From the NCBI GenBank assembly GCA_025330725.1, contig JAIWND010000053.1, positions 1 to 64,000 of the forward strand: a DNA stretch of 64,000 nucleotides, written 5' to 3'. This stretch comes from Chlamydoabsidia padenii. Its lineage: Eukaryota > Mucoromycota > Mucoromycetes > Mucorales > Cunninghamellaceae. The position numbers and the translations under genes are program-made. Positions 21,447 to 33,155 of this stretch are shown one piece after another. Within the stretch, counting starts at the first letter, position 1; the number at the start of each line of letters is the position of its first letter. Under the pieces are notes generated by a model, which was not told the origin of the DNA, did not search any database, and saw only the letters and a list, made by a program, of their open reading frames with translations.

Positions 21447-22726
21447 ATGTCCTTGGAAGATATTTTTAGCAAGCTAGCTGTCACCACGGTCAGCACTGTT
21501 TCTAGAATTGCCCTCAGCCATGCCACCAACGCAGCGATTCGAAATGTCACAACCTATATTTCTCAACAAACCTCAACCGAATCTCAAGTATCAAATAAGG
21601 AATTAGTTTCTCTTCAGCGACAATTAGACTTGAAGATCAAAAACCTAAAGGTAAAGGAATAGTCTTCAAAAGTGCATTATACTAACTTTTTCTTCTTTTG
21701 ACTCATTAGCCTGCAGTAGATATGATCTCACATAGTGTGGCCAACGGAAACCAAGACTTGGAACCAGCTTTGGAGATGTGCAACGATTTGAAACGGGACC
21801 TTGACCAATTCACACAAGAAACCAATACAGCTCTGAAAAACCGATCGGACCCCGTGCGCCTAGTATCCAAATTGAAACATTTACTCACTCAGGTAGACGA
21901 TACCGTACCGTCACTCTATCTCTCTCTACGCAGCATTGATTCCTCCTCTACCAAGATCTCAAGTAGCAAACTGGTCCAGGCATCACATATTCTCCTCCAA
22001 CCCGGCTCATCATCATCCTTTACTGTCACTCTCTACTCGTTGTTTGCTGCTAACATTCGACCTCCTTCTGCTCTGACTCCTTCCTCCTTTGAATGTACTT
22101 GGAAAGAAGAGGCTCGTAAATGCCGTTTGACCATTGAAAAACAACCTTCTTCTTTTGACTATCGTTTGGTGTTAAAGGAAGATACTGATGATGGACTTTA
22201 TCATGATGCAGAAGAAAAACCCAAGGAATGGTATTGGCAGGTGGATCATATCAAGCGTATGTTTTATACAAAGAGTGGGAAACTGTTGAATATTGAAGAT
22301 ACTACGGATTCGGTATTGGTGGTCAAGCTCTTGAAGAACAAACCTAATGATGATGATGATGATGATGGATCTCCTGTATTGACACCCACCAAAGTGGCCA
22401 CACCGGATATTCATCGGGATGAATTACAATTGGCTGATTGGTTTGCTGTTGGAATGTGGAACAACAGTAATAATAGTGATGGTGCTGATGATGGCAATGA
22501 CAATGACTCGGACGACGATGATACGAAATCAACTACAGGCGACGACAACGAGAACAAGAAGAACAAGGATGACAGCAGTAACATTGGATCAGCTCCCACC
22601 AATCCTTCGCCCTCTATGAATCTCTTACTTTTGGAATCGGTGATTAAACTGGCATTATTGGAAGTGACGGAACAAATGAATCATCTCGATGCCTCGGATG
22701 AATTGTTAAACCTTTACATGTCATAA
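21447..22726 (+). CDS. YRB30: Probable Ran-GTP-binding protein, Yrb30-like
   Basis: Two exons (21447-21650, 21710-22726) encode 406 aa. The N-terminal helix (MSLEDIFSKLAVTTVSTVSR) and the arrangement of a helical half (DLEPALEMCNDLKRDLDQF) followed by a beta-rich half (FECTWKEEARKCRLTIEKQ, WYWQVDHIKRMFYT) resemble the fungal RanGTP-binding family typified by yeast Yrb30 (Pfam Ran-binding, PF05508). That is a recognition from pattern, not an alignment. An acidic/Asn low-complexity insert (DDDDDDG, later DGADDGNDNDSDDDD) interrupts the C-terminal third. No membrane segments. Expected role: modulating Ran-GTP in nucleocytoplasmic transport. Confidence 0.55.
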
Positions 22727-23840
22727 TGCCTCTTTCGTTATATTGTTTATAGTATCTCCTTTGTTAATTACCTTTATTGTTTACCCTCCCTTTTTTTATT
22801 GATTAATAAAAACTATTATCTTTGTTTAAAAGGATTGGTATAATGTGGTAGGCTAGTAGTGGGTCATTATGCATATTAAGGGAAGAAGGGGTGGCCTCAC
22901 GAAATTCAAACCCCGATTTCGGTCTTTAATATCCAATCTGAAAAAGGGGCAACGGCGTCTTTTCATTAATTGTCCTTCTCTTCCCTCTTTATTTTACTTT
23001 ATTCTTTTGCCGTATTTATGCCTTCTACCTCTCGGGTTTTTGTCTTATATTGTAAATTTAAACTGGTAATGTCCTTGATCAAGTATGTATATCATTATCC
23101 AATGGTCTCATACTTTTTTATGTTTTACTGTTCTAGTGACGACGAATGCACTGACTTGATTGATGGCGACACATGTTATGGGAAAAGTGGCCTTGATGGG
23201 TCCATTTTTACTCTTGACTAGTCACTTTTATGGTGGTGGTAATGGTGTCCTGTCTTTTGACTGATACAAAAACTGGGGAAAAGGTAAGAACATGCAAAAG
23301 AAAAAGAACTGGGTGGCAGTATAGACCAGATTCATTCTCCAAGTGGATCAACACCCTCACTAAGACTTTGATACTAATACTTTTCTTCTTTTCTCCCTTT
23401 TCGCCCTGTATATTTAGGCGGAATTGACGATATACTAACGCCTTGTGCCCTGGACTGCACACTGACGATACAGCGGGGGATGGGATATTCAAAGGACTCT
23501 TACACTCACCCACTGACAATACAGTTTATCATTCATAAAATGGTACCGTGAAACCTCTCCTTCCTCTTGGCGAATATAGAAACGAAGCACGACACACAGA
23601 CAGGTAAGACGAATGAAGTTAGTGAGTAACTTGGAGGTTGCTTTGTATGTGTTTATTTAATCTCTCTCTTTTTGTTTCATATCCTGTAGGTATCAAGTTG
23701 GGAAGCAATAGTAGATGGGTTGAGCTTGGACAACTACAATGACTTTATTCAACTAGGTCAACATGATCAACAAACAACAGGCAGTATGGGGCTAACGAAT
23801 GACTCTTCCATTGCGACCACTGTCTCTCTCCTTGTCTTTG
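22727..23840. other. Gene-poor stretch with coding-like scraps
   Basis: A likely polyadenylation signal AATAAAA at 22804 serves the gene upstream. A short acidic/Cys frame (DDECTDLIDGDTCYGKSG, about 23143-23220) ends in TAG and cannot be extended. GTAAGACGAAT...TGTAGGTATCAA (23603-23700) looks like a fossil intron and recurs at 26440-26522. Confidence 0.4.
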
Positions 23841-23850
23841 GGAATCAATC
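23590..23850 (+). repeat. Diverged duplicate block, copy 1
   Basis: Matches 26430-26720 in order: a short upstream stretch, an intron-like GTAAGACGAAT...CTCTCTCT...GTAGGTATCAA, a Gln/Asn-rich CAACAA stretch, then a TGACT(C/T)TTCCA...GACC/TCTGTTTGG block. Neither copy keeps an open frame. They read as two decayed copies of one former gene. Confidence 0.4.
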
Positions 23851-24104
23851 CTATTATCGATTACCTTAACACTCGTCCTCGTCTCTATGTCTTTGATGGT
23901 TTTGCTGGCTGGGATCCCAAGTATTGTATCAAGGTACGTGTTGTCGCTAGCGGTGCTTACTCACTTGTTGTTTATGCGTGACATGTTGATTCGTCCTACC
24001 AATGAAGAATTGGAAAACTTTGGTACTGAACATGCTGGTGAAATGAAGAAGGATGTAAGTAGTAGGATGCATAATAAAAAGGAACAAAGGATAGATGAAC
24101 TCAT

Positions 24105-24148
<44 letters not shown>

Positions 24149-24402
24149 GTACATCTTTACTGTCATGTATTACTTGATGGCCAAGGCTGGTGTCTTATCT
24201 CTCCACTCCTCTGCTAACGAAGGTCCTGATGGTGATGTGTCTCTCTGATGCCAGTAAGACCACCTTGTCAACTGATCCCAAGCTTAAATTGATCGGTGAC
24301 GACGAACACTGCCTATCCGATGATGGTGTCTTTAACATTGAATGTGGATGTTACGCCAAGTGTATCGATTTCTCTGGTGGAAAGAAACCTGATATCTTCA
24401 GT
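23841..24402 (+). pseudogene. PEP carboxykinase (ATP) pseudogene
   Basis: Contiguous blocks match the middle of ATP-type PEPCK: IDYLNTRPRLYVFDGFAGWD, then after a frameshift LFMRDMLIRPTNEELENFG, joined by a deletion to EHAGEMKK. A GTAAGT...TTTTAG intron with a 34-bp T tract follows, then [19 protein letters not shown] and NEGPDGDV. After a second frameshift come [37 protein letters not shown] and a sliding loss of similarity. The sequence between NEGPDGDV and KTTLSTDP, which in the family carries the nucleotide-binding Gly-rich loop, is missing. N and C termini are absent. The functional gene must be elsewhere. Confidence 0.85.
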
Positions 24403-25562
24403 CCGGCAAAAACAACAACTCGCTCATCATCATCAACTCCATCAACAACAACTTGATCAGCAACAACTCCAACTTCATCAACAATAACGTTTCCTCCTCC
24501 TCCAGCATCAACAGGCGCTTTACGAATCGACTCAGTTGGGGATCAGACTAAAGTGGAAAGGTCGCAGGCGATTGGTAAAGTGGATCTTTTGATCTGCTTG
24601 ATTGTGGGGTAGATGTCCTGGCCCTTCAGGTGCCTGGTATGGTCAAAGCGGCGGTCTTCGCTATAGCGGCACGTCTCCTGCTGTATTTGATGGGTCTTTA
24701 CGGAGACGGTGGCTAGCGACAGGCGGAAAATTACTTTTAAACATGGTAGTTATGCTGGGGGCAACTAATAGCCAAACCTTTACTCTCATTCTTGGTATAT
24801 TATTTTACTGTTTGCAACCAACTCTCTGGTGAAATTCTCTCTCTGGCTCTCTTTGACGGCAGTGGCTGAAGGAGTCAACCTTGTGCTCATTCAGTTACTC
24901 GGTATGATCGAAAATGTGGTCCTCGTTTTGATTTAATAGGGTGATACTGGTGATAGTATAGGATATGGTTTATGATAATGGATCCCTTCCCCTGAGTAAC
25001 TATGACGAAGGATCAAACGATAGTGATGGCTATATAGTTTATTTTATTCATTCCCCCATGATTATATTACCTCTTATAATAAAATTGATGTGTTTGTATA
25101 ATTTATTAATGTCCTTGGTGTAATGTGTTAACGTTAATGTCCATTTGTAGTGATTGATTGTGCGCATATTTTTTTCTTAATCATGTCAAGCATCATTTTG
25201 GAAAAAAAAAAAACGATGTTTGAAAATAGTGTTTCAGATCCTGCTTTTCTACTGCATGAATGTTGCTCCTGTAATAATGTTGAAAATCTTTTTTGATTTT
25301 ATACTGCTTTTCATTGTTATTGGTTTTTAGATAGTGATTGTTTGTGTGAATCAATTCTTTTCTCGTTGACTCGGTCTACTTGCATGTCAATTAGATAAAT
25401 CGCCCAATCAGTACGAGTCTTTTCCTTCCCCCAGAAATCACTTAATTTGAACTCTGGCCAGGCTTGAAAATGAGTACCGTTAAATCGCCACTCACTCCCC
25501 AAAAAGCACCTCTACCCTCTCTTGAAACACAAATCTCATTCTACATCTTTTTATGTTATTTT
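24403..25562. other. Former coding or repeat DNA, no intact gene
   Basis: Starts with a CAACAACT/CATCATCA-rich stretch continuing from the PEPCK remnant. A G-rich block at 24600-24730 (TGGTATGGTCAAAGCGGCGG) has the higher GC of old coding DNA but many stops. The rest is AT-rich. Confidence 0.4.
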
Positions 25563-25787
25563 ACAAAAGTCAGGGTAAAACGATCTTGAGGCCATATTGC
25601 TCCATACAAGATACTTGGTACATTGGCCATTATGTGAAGTTTGTTGGAAATAGGCTGAGGAATGCACATGGTCACTTTTATCATTAGCATCACTTGTTCA
25701 TTAAGCTAGTAGAGCACTCTCAAGATTTCAGGCCAGAGTAGCGGGTTTTGAATAAGTTTTGTCTTGTGTGTCAATTTTTCATTCTGC

Positions 25788-25830
<43 letters not shown>

Positions 25831-26290
25831 AGTCAGGGTAAAACGATCTTGAGGTTATACTTCTCCGTACAGTGGACTTGGTGCAATGACCATTATGTAA
25901 AATTTGTTGGAAATAAGCTAAGGAATGCACCTGGCCACTTTTGTCATTAGCATCACTTGTTCATTAAGCCAGTAGAGCCCTCTTAAGAGCCAAGGCGAGA
26001 GTAAGCGGGATTTGAACTAAGTGTTGTCTTGTGTGTCAATTTTTCATTCTGCAACTTTTTTTTTTTTTTTTTTTTTTTTACAAAAGTCAGGGTAAAACGA
26101 TCTTGAGGCTGTATTGCTCCATACAGTGGACTTGGTATATTGGTCATTATGTAAAGTTTGTTGGAAATAGGCTGAGGAATGCTCATGGTTACTTTTGTCA
26201 TTAGCATCACTTGTTCATTAAGCCAGTAGAGCACTCCCAAGATTCAAGGCGAGTGTGAGCGGGTTTTGAAATGATTTTTGTCTTGCCTGT
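25563..26290. repeat. Tandem array of the SINE-like unit, three copies
   Basis: Copies start ACAAAAGTCAGGGTAAAACG at 25563, 25826 and 26080 (periods about 263 and 254 bp). The second and third are preceded by TTCATTCTGCAAC and T tracts of 34 and 26. Each unit ends in a tRNA-like segment (AAGC.AGTAGAGC, CTCTC...GAGAG, GCGGGTTTTGAA or GCGGGATTTGAA). Copies are about as similar to each other as to the copies at 451 and 691. Confidence 0.75.
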
Positions 26291-27562
26291 CGAAAAAAAG
26301 TGAAATCTTCCATTTCTTTCCGCTTCACTTTTTTTTTCTCCTCTTCGTGATGGTATGAAACCTGGCACTCTTTTTATATATATATATATATATATATATA
26401 AATGTAGGAATGGAATCAAAAACATTAGGCAGCGATACACAAGTAAGACGAATAAGGGGAAACAATCAATATGGTGTTGAATCTCTCTCTCTGTTTGTAT
26501 TATACTGTGTAGGTATCAACATGGAAAACAATCAAGTGGAACGACAATTGACCTGTATACAACTCGGACAACAATAATTTGCAAACAATAGATATCATCA
26601 ACTATGGATGGTGGTCTTACGAGTGACTTGTCCAGTGCAATTACTGATTCTCTTCATGACCCTGTTTGGTATACTTATGATTCGGCTCTCTTTTTGTCTT
26701 GTACTTGGTAAGAATGAATGTGGGTGAACACTGGTCTCTTTTAGGTGAACAAAGTGACATCGACTAATCCCTCTAGTTTGCCTCATGCTGTTTTATTCGG
26801 TCAAGGGTGGGATAATCTACAGATCTTGGCGACTCTCTCTCTTCATCAACTGTATGGCTCAAGGCCTGTTATCTTGCATAAAGGTATGTATAGCCAATGG
26901 ACATCCGGCATAATCTACCAATCTCAACTCTTTTTATGACGATATTATAGCCAGGGCAGGATACATTGGGTGGATGCAGGACAATGGTATTAGTACTGGA
27001 ATAGATGGGTCTCCTCTCTTCTCAATCGTGGAAATCTTTTTTGATCTAAAACTAGTCTGTGGTATAGTATATTTGGTCTTTTCCTAGGTATTAGACTCTT
27101 CTACTTTGTTTGTTCCTAGTTATAGTATGCATATCCCCTCTTTTAATAGCTTTAGTATATAAATACCCACTTGTCCCTATCATAATAAATCACCTTTTTA
27201 ATTAATGATCATGATAATAAAAATGGGGCATGGGTGGTGTTTTTACAATAAGAAAAGGAAAAATGATAGTATGTAGGCCCAAGTCAAATCTAGATTGACC
27301 TACTTTTGAGGGATGTATGGACATCCCGAATCGGGATTCCAGTCCCGTTATAATCATGCAGGGGTAACACAAACCACAAATCCAAGTGGGGTAAACGGAC
27401 AAAAGTAATTCACAATCTTATAGAGGCAAGTTCTTTTTTATTATTCAATGACGGCATAAGATATATATAAAAGTTGAAGTAAATAATAAGATTAAACAAG
27501 GAGGGGAGGGGAATGGTAATCATACTACTACTACTACTAATACTTTACTAATAACAGAGAAG
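26291..27562. other. Gene-poor stretch with decayed duplicate and (TA)n
   Basis: Holds a (TA)n run at about 26374-26400, copy 2 of the decayed block (26430-26720), the promoter-like AGTATATAAATACCCAC at 27156-27172 (same core as the gypsy LTR units) and poly(CTA) at 27521-27540 near the end of ADA3. No intact gene. Confidence 0.4.
26430..26720 (+). repeat. Diverged duplicate block, copy 2
   Basis: Second copy of the block at 23590-23850, about 2.8 kb away with the PEPCK pseudogene and the SINE-like array between them. The CAACTCGGACAACAA and GTGACTTGTCCAGTGCAATTA segments align with the first copy. Confidence 0.4.
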
Positions 27563-29834
27563 CTAATCATTAGTGGTGGAAGAAGATTCGGGTTCATTGT
27601 CATAGATAGAATGTTGTGGCAGTATCATGTTCTTGTCTTTGAATACACCACCAAGCGCATCGATCCAAGTTTTTCGTTTATCCATAGCCAAGACTGCATT
27701 TTCCGAAAGCATCGATTTGGGTGTGGTTTGTGCTTTTCGTTTCTTGGACTTTTGTGTACGCTAGTCAATTAATTTTTTTAAAAAAAGGGTTAGTTGTTGT
27801 TATCCTTCGAGTCCTATAGATAACTTACGAATCGTTTCAGGTAGCATTGTTCTACTTGGCTGTCCAGGTTATCCAATACATGACGATATTGTTCATATTG
27901 GAGTTGTTTATCAGTAACTTCCAATAATCGTTTTTTTCTGAATTCGTTGATCGCGACTTGTTCCTTGAGTTCTCGAGATAATTTTCGAAGTTCGGCACAA
28001 ATTTCATCGTCTTCTTTAGCATTCCAGTCCACCTACCGTAAAAAAAAAAAAAAGGAACAGAGTTAGTCATTGTTACTTTGTATTCCCTCCCCCTTCTTTC
28101 TTTCTTCTTCTTTACCTCGTCATCACCAAATAGACCAGCATACCGAAGTTCCCGTTTCAATCGTTCTTCAAAATCCACCACTTCATCAGGAGGCCGAGAA
28201 GAGAGTTCCACAATCGTCCTTCCTTCACTACTATTCGAGTAATCATCTTCATCGTCGCTTCCATCATGACTAGAGGCAACATAAGAGTCGACATCCCCCA
28301 CTTCTTCTGTCACCAAACTGCTGATCAATCTTTCTGTCAATGTACCACAGGTCAAGTCTTCCGTCATGAGATAATCGTCCGTCAAGGTTTCGTTCGGACT
28401 AAAGTATTTGAGTCGGTCGTGATACACATGTCGTCCATCGTCATAGCGTGATACAGGTGATTGTGATCGACTGGAAGGCAGTCCACGGTCTTCTTCGGCC
28501 CATGCTTCCAAATAATGTTGTCCCAAGGGTGGTATCAGATAAGGTGTAGGATCGTTATTCTAATAAAGAACAGCCAAGTGTTAGACATGTTCCCCTCGCC
28601 CCTTTTCTTACCTTTTGTAATAAAAAGTCCCTATCTTCTTCAGTCAGTGGCCGAAAGTAAGGTTCCAAATAAGTCCAAAAGGTAGCAATAGGTACTTGAT
28701 CCTTGGCCTTGACGCGTACAAAATCCAAATCCTTGTTACCGTTTTTCACTAAAGCAGAAGCCTTTGTTTTACTGTTCTTTGGTAATCCTACGGTGTTATC
28801 GTGTCCATTGGTTGACAGCTGATGCGCCCGCGCTGTAGCATTTGATGGTGATGATGATGATGGTGATGATGATTCCCTTGATGTGGCGAGTTTCTTCTTT
28901 TTAAATGTCTATTATGCATAAAGAGGGTTAATAATTCACATACTCATACCTTATTTCAGTGTTGGACTTACCTCGTTTGGTTTTGGAGCATGTTTTGAGT
29001 TCCCTTTCAATGGTGGTGACATACTTCTTGATGTAGGAGTCGCATTATCTAGTTTCTTGACTTTGCCGAGTGGGTGAGGAGATTCACTTCGTCTTCCTGC
29101 TATATGAAAATAACAACAAATAGTTGGTGATTCTTTAATCATGACATATTGTTTCAAGTTGTTACCTAGTTTTACACCATGATCAGATGAGTCTGTATCT
29201 TCCCTTCGCCTTCGTCGTTTCAATGTTTCCAATGCACTATATAATGCGTCAATATGATTATTAGTAATGATATCCTTTGTTTCTTCCCCACTCCCCTTTC
29301 ATACTTACGCTTGTCGATCTGCTTTGGCGGATGATAAATGTAAGAGATCTTGTGTATCGTCTAATATGAGAGAGATACTTGGTTAGTTTTGGGTTTTGTC
29401 AAGTTCATTGTATTAAGTTTACCTGAGCCGGATGATTCTTGTTTGATTCGCATCTTCTCTTGCATAGCACTCATGTTTTTTCCCGACGTTATCTTTTTTG
29501 TACCATCCGAGACTTCGATTCATAGAAAAAAAAGTTAGTAAGGCTTCTAGTTATTATGAGCTATTTTACCTGAATCCTTGATCTTGATATTCTTTTCCAG
29601 ATGAGAATAGTCTTTTTTCAAGTGTTGCATCCTTGCTTCAGAATGAGGCAATAGTCCTTCCAGATCAGTCTTGATAGTAAGGAGTTCTTGTGATTCAGGA
29701 ATGGCGCTGAGTTGGACACTGGCAATATTGGAAGAGTTAGTGGATGCTGCATTTCTGAACTGACGATAATGTGCTGCAGTAGAGGTAGACACTGGTATTG
29801 GTAGACTGTATTGTCGATTGGCGTCGTTGTCCAT
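27563..29834 (-). CDS. NGG1: SAGA/ADA histone acetyltransferase adaptor Ada3 (Ngg1)
   Basis: Nine exons (29570-29834, 29423-29512, 29309-29360, 29166-29236, 28972-29099, 28612-28908, 28116-28559, 27829-28032, 27563-27760) give 582 aa. The family core is clear: FWTYLEPYFRPLTEEDRDFL, then PYLIPPLGQHYLEAWAEED, an acidic Ser-rich stretch, and LKRELRYAGLFGDDE followed by DDEICAELRKLSRELKEQ and a coiled coil. Ends WIDALGGVFKDKNMIL and an acidic tail. The N-terminal half is Ser/Pro/Lys-rich and probably disordered. Known role: scaffold between Gcn5-Ada2 and the rest of SAGA. The ATG at 29834 was chosen because the in-frame ATG at 30032 would add an untypical hydrophobic leader that is probably 5' UTR. 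Confidence 0.9.
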
Positions 29835-30214
29835 ATTTGCTGGCGGTGGTTTTATAATATCGTAGGTGTTGTGATTTTCCAAAGGATGGCGTTTTAAATC
29901 AAGAGGTATATGTTTATATATAAAAAAAGAGGTTGAATAGTATAAAACGGTAAAGAAGAAGAGTAAGCTAAATACTACAGATTCTTTGCACAAACAAGAT
30001 GTTATAAAAAGATGATTCTCCTTCAAAACCAAAAAGCAAGAGAAAGAGAGAGAGAGAGAGAGAAAGGGAATAAAGCTGGGTCTTCATTCTGTTTTTGTTT
30101 AATTTTAAATGCCGCCACTTATATCGGGAATTGAATTAATTGAATGGGAAGAGGGGGCTTGATCTTTAGGGAAATGAAGAAAATTTTTTTTTATCCTTCT
30201 TTCTTTCCTTAATC
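29835..30214. promoter_or_regulatory. Divergent promoter ADA3 / CGR1
   Basis: 380 bp shared by two divergent genes. Contains an (AG)n run (30044-30064), TTTTAAATGCCGCCAC at about 30100 and ATATCGGGAATTGAATT at about 30122, both near variants of the AAATCCCG motif, and a T/C tract before CGR1. Confidence 0.5.
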
Positions 30215-30814
30215 ATGGTCTCTACAAATCAAGAAGTGGATATTAAAGTACCTGTTGGTGGTACTATTGACAAGATCACCAAGCGGGTCTCTGGTAAGTA
30301 GACAATAAAAAGAAGAAGAAGAAGAAGAAACATGATATCAATCCTATTTAAATTTTCTTTTAAATCTGATCTGACAGGCAAAGTGTGGAAACTTCAAAAG
30401 ACACCTACTGTACGAACTCAACAACCCAAATCGTTACGAAAGTCATGGGAAAAGCGCACACAGGAACGACAACGACTCGAAACTGTCCGGGCATTGGAAA
30501 AACAAATGAAGGATGAAAAACAGGCAGAAAAGGACGTAAGTAGATCCTGAACAAAAGGTCCACTACTCACTAGGTAACTAACTACCCTTTTGTTGATTCT
30601 AATAGAGAAAACGGGATATCAACTTGGAACGAAAACGAATTGAAGAAGAAAAAACAAGACAAGAAGCATTGGCTGCCAAGGTAAAGTAGTGGTAGTAACA
30701 AACCTAATGTATCAAAAAAAGTACTAAACGACCTTTTAATCTTAATAATAGATGTCTGCCCGACGACTAGCAAGAATGAAGAAGAAGGAATTACGGAAGA
30801 AGGCTCGTGTTTAG
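30215..30814 (+). CDS. CGR1: rRNA-processing protein Cgr1
   Basis: Exons 30215-30293, 30378-30535, 30606-30680 and 30752-30814 give 124 aa, the family's normal size. Shows the Cgr1 pattern: RVSGKVWKLQKTPTVR, SLRKSWEKRTQERQRLE, then an almost continuous Lys/Arg/Glu helix (EKQMKDEKQAEKDRKRDIN) and a basic end (RRLARMKKKELRKKARV). Nucleolar coiled-coil protein needed for 60S ribosome biogenesis in yeast. Divergent from ADA3. Confidence 0.9.
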
Positions 30815-31013
30815 GGAATAGTATTGTTTGGAGGTGGGGGTATGTTAGCAGTAGATACCTTTTGTATATATTATATTTTTATCAACATCAGTTAGAAATA
30901 AAATAAAAGCATTTATCATTCATGTTGGGTTGCTATCATTGGGGAAACTGTGTGTTGGGCGAAAATATGCATGACATATGCAAAATAATGAAAGTGTCTC
31001 CATGTAGGAGACA

Positions 31014-31044
<31 letters not shown>

Positions 31045-31723
31045 TTGGTGTATGTATGTGTAGATACGAAAAAGGGTCTATTAATACCAGAACGAAAAGT
31101 ATAGCTGTATGGTTTTAAGGGGAAAGGATGCAGGAGACAATGATTACTTGGTGGGTGGCACTGATGACGATTGATAAGACAAAATGATTTTTGCATAGGT
31201 TTTATGCTACCTGTCCAAGTCGAGAAAAAGCAGGGTTTGTTTGTCTTTCTTGACTTTCACCCTCTCTACTACATGGTGCGTATTTTTTTTTTTTATTTTT
31301 TTTATACCTCCCAGTACTATAAGTTATAGTATAATCGTTTATATGATCAATGTGGATGATCTTCTTTTCGAGTACACGCATTGCATTGAAGTCCACTTGC
31401 CTAATATATATATCTACTAACTAAAATTTTCAAATCCCGCTTTTTTTTTTGTTCTTTCTCCGTGTCCCTTTTTTCATTTTCGGTTTCCTTTCTTCTCCTT
31501 TTCTCTCTCTCTCTCTCTCTTTATTTTTTTTATTTTTTTTTTTTTTTAAACAAAACTTCTCTCTCTCTTTACTCTTAAACTCCCTCACAATACACAATAC
31601 ATTCACTACCCCCACTGAAAATTCTTTCTATCATACCCCCAAACCTTTTTATCTGAAACCCTTTTAATCTCCACAAACCTTTACTTCATTCTTTACTTTC
31701 CACCTTCTTCCACTCCTTCGATC
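30815..31723. other. Intergenic upstream of the bHLH gene
   Basis: AATAAAATAAAAG at 30898 probably ends CGR1. A (CT)n run (31015-31045), the dispersed motif CAAATCCCGC at 31431-31440 and a long pyrimidine-rich leader (31441-31720) precede the next start. Open frames on both strands here are low-complexity. Confidence 0.5.
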
Positions 31724-32430
31724 ATGTCAAACAGCAACGGATACATAAACGACCTTGACTTATCTTACGCAACTGCCAAAGTTGAATTAAACGATGCAAC
31801 CACGTATCATCAACAAGGTAACATATAATGGAATGGGTCTAGTTGCTTCTTGTTTTTAGTGTCTCATTTCACCTGTTTATAGATCAACATTCTTTTAGTT
31901 ACCTCCCACCTTCTCATTCCATCATTCAAGATATCGATTCTATTCTCTACACTCAACAAAAACAGCAGCAACAGGGGACAAACGTACCTACGATCACTCC
32001 TGGGTGCCAACAAGAAGCAGGTCTTTACAATACATCAAACTCCGACATGATGGGTTCATGCACGACGACTGCACAACGCATCTTGCCTATGATGACTGGC
32101 GGGGAGATGGATACGAGAATGATGACAACTGCTTCTTCTCCTTCTTCTACCTGGACTCCTTCAGCTTCACCTACTGCAACATCATCTGCTCCATTATTGA
32201 ATGGTCCTGTCCTCTTGGTCAACTATCAACAGTATTCTCTAAACTCGAACCAATCTGATTCAATCGGTTATCACTCTCCTATGCCAACTTATCACCAACA
32301 ACCACAACATCTTTCTACTTCCACATCAACACACTCGTCTTCTTCTTCTTCTTCTTCTCATCTCTTTGGTACTCAACGCTCATATCCCATCATGACCACT
32401 TCAGCATCTGCTCCCACATCTATGACTTCC

Positions 32431-32472
<42 letters not shown>

Positions 32473-33155
32473 GGAGAAGTGTCTCCTATAGTACAACATA
32501 ATTATCAATTGTCCCATCCTACTATTCATGAAGTCACCAAGGATTATGATAATATATCTCAAGATCAGGCACAATCCAATCAGTAAGTCATCATCTTTTT
32601 ATCACTGTGACACTAATCTCTCTCTCTCTCTCTCTCTCTTTTATGTTATATTAGATCCACAACATCGAATACCGAATTACGAAGACAAATACATATCCAA
32701 TCAGAACAAAAACGTAGGGCGCAAATCAAAGGTAATAATAATAGGATGGATAGTAATATTGATGATCACAGTGACTCACTCATGGGTTACTCTTCTTTTA
32801 ATAGATGGTTTTGAAGATCTACGAAACGAATTACCTAGTTGCTTGAACAAGAAAATGAGCAAAGTTGCTCTTTTACACCGAAGTAAGTAACTCGATCCTC
32901 CATAGAATAGATAACTCATTTTTCCTTGTTAATTGATAGCTGTCCAACATATTCAACATTTGAAAAATACCCAGTCCACCATACTTGCCGAACTTGAACG
33001 ACTAATTAATGAAAATGAACATTTGCGAAAGTAAGTAGTGGGAAATATAGGTTATATTAGGAATAAAGTGGCTAACCTGGGGCTTTTGTAGATTCCAAGA
33101 AAGTGTCTTGCAAAAGCAAAACTCGAACAAACCTTACCAAACCAATCCTATGTAA
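31724..33155 (+). CDS. bHLH-leucine-zipper transcription factor (Mlx/Max-like)
   Basis: Exons 31724-31817, 31883-32582, 32655-32731, 32805-32882, 32940-33030 and 33092-33155 give 367 aa. The C-terminal domain has a basic region RRQIHIQSEQKRRAQIK with the E-box-type His/Glu/Arg pattern, helix 1 DGFEDLRNELP, a short loop and helix 2 KMSKVALLHRTVQHIQHLK, then a zipper-like helix (TILAELERLINENEHLRK). The N-terminal 240 residues are Ser/Thr/Gln-rich with a 13-Asn run, typical of an activation region. Expected to bind CACGTG-type E boxes as a dimer. Closest in style to Mlx. Target genes unknown. Confidence 0.88.
32430..32469. repeat. (AAT)13 microsatellite coding poly-Asn
   Basis: In-frame trinucleotide run inside the bHLH gene giving 13 Asn; likely length-variable between isolates. 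Confidence 0.95.

Noticed and set aside
22344..22602. His/Ser-rich minus-strand frames
   Set aside because: Antisense readings of the Asp/Asn-rich insert of the Yrb30-like gene.
440..26290. Regularly spaced repeats as a CRISPR-like array
   Set aside because: Period of about 250 bp with near-identical full units, no unique spacers, and a eukaryotic context.
29835..30032. In-frame upstream start for ADA3
   Set aside because: Adds a hydrophobic, low-complexity leader not expected in a nuclear adaptor; it is more likely leader RNA.
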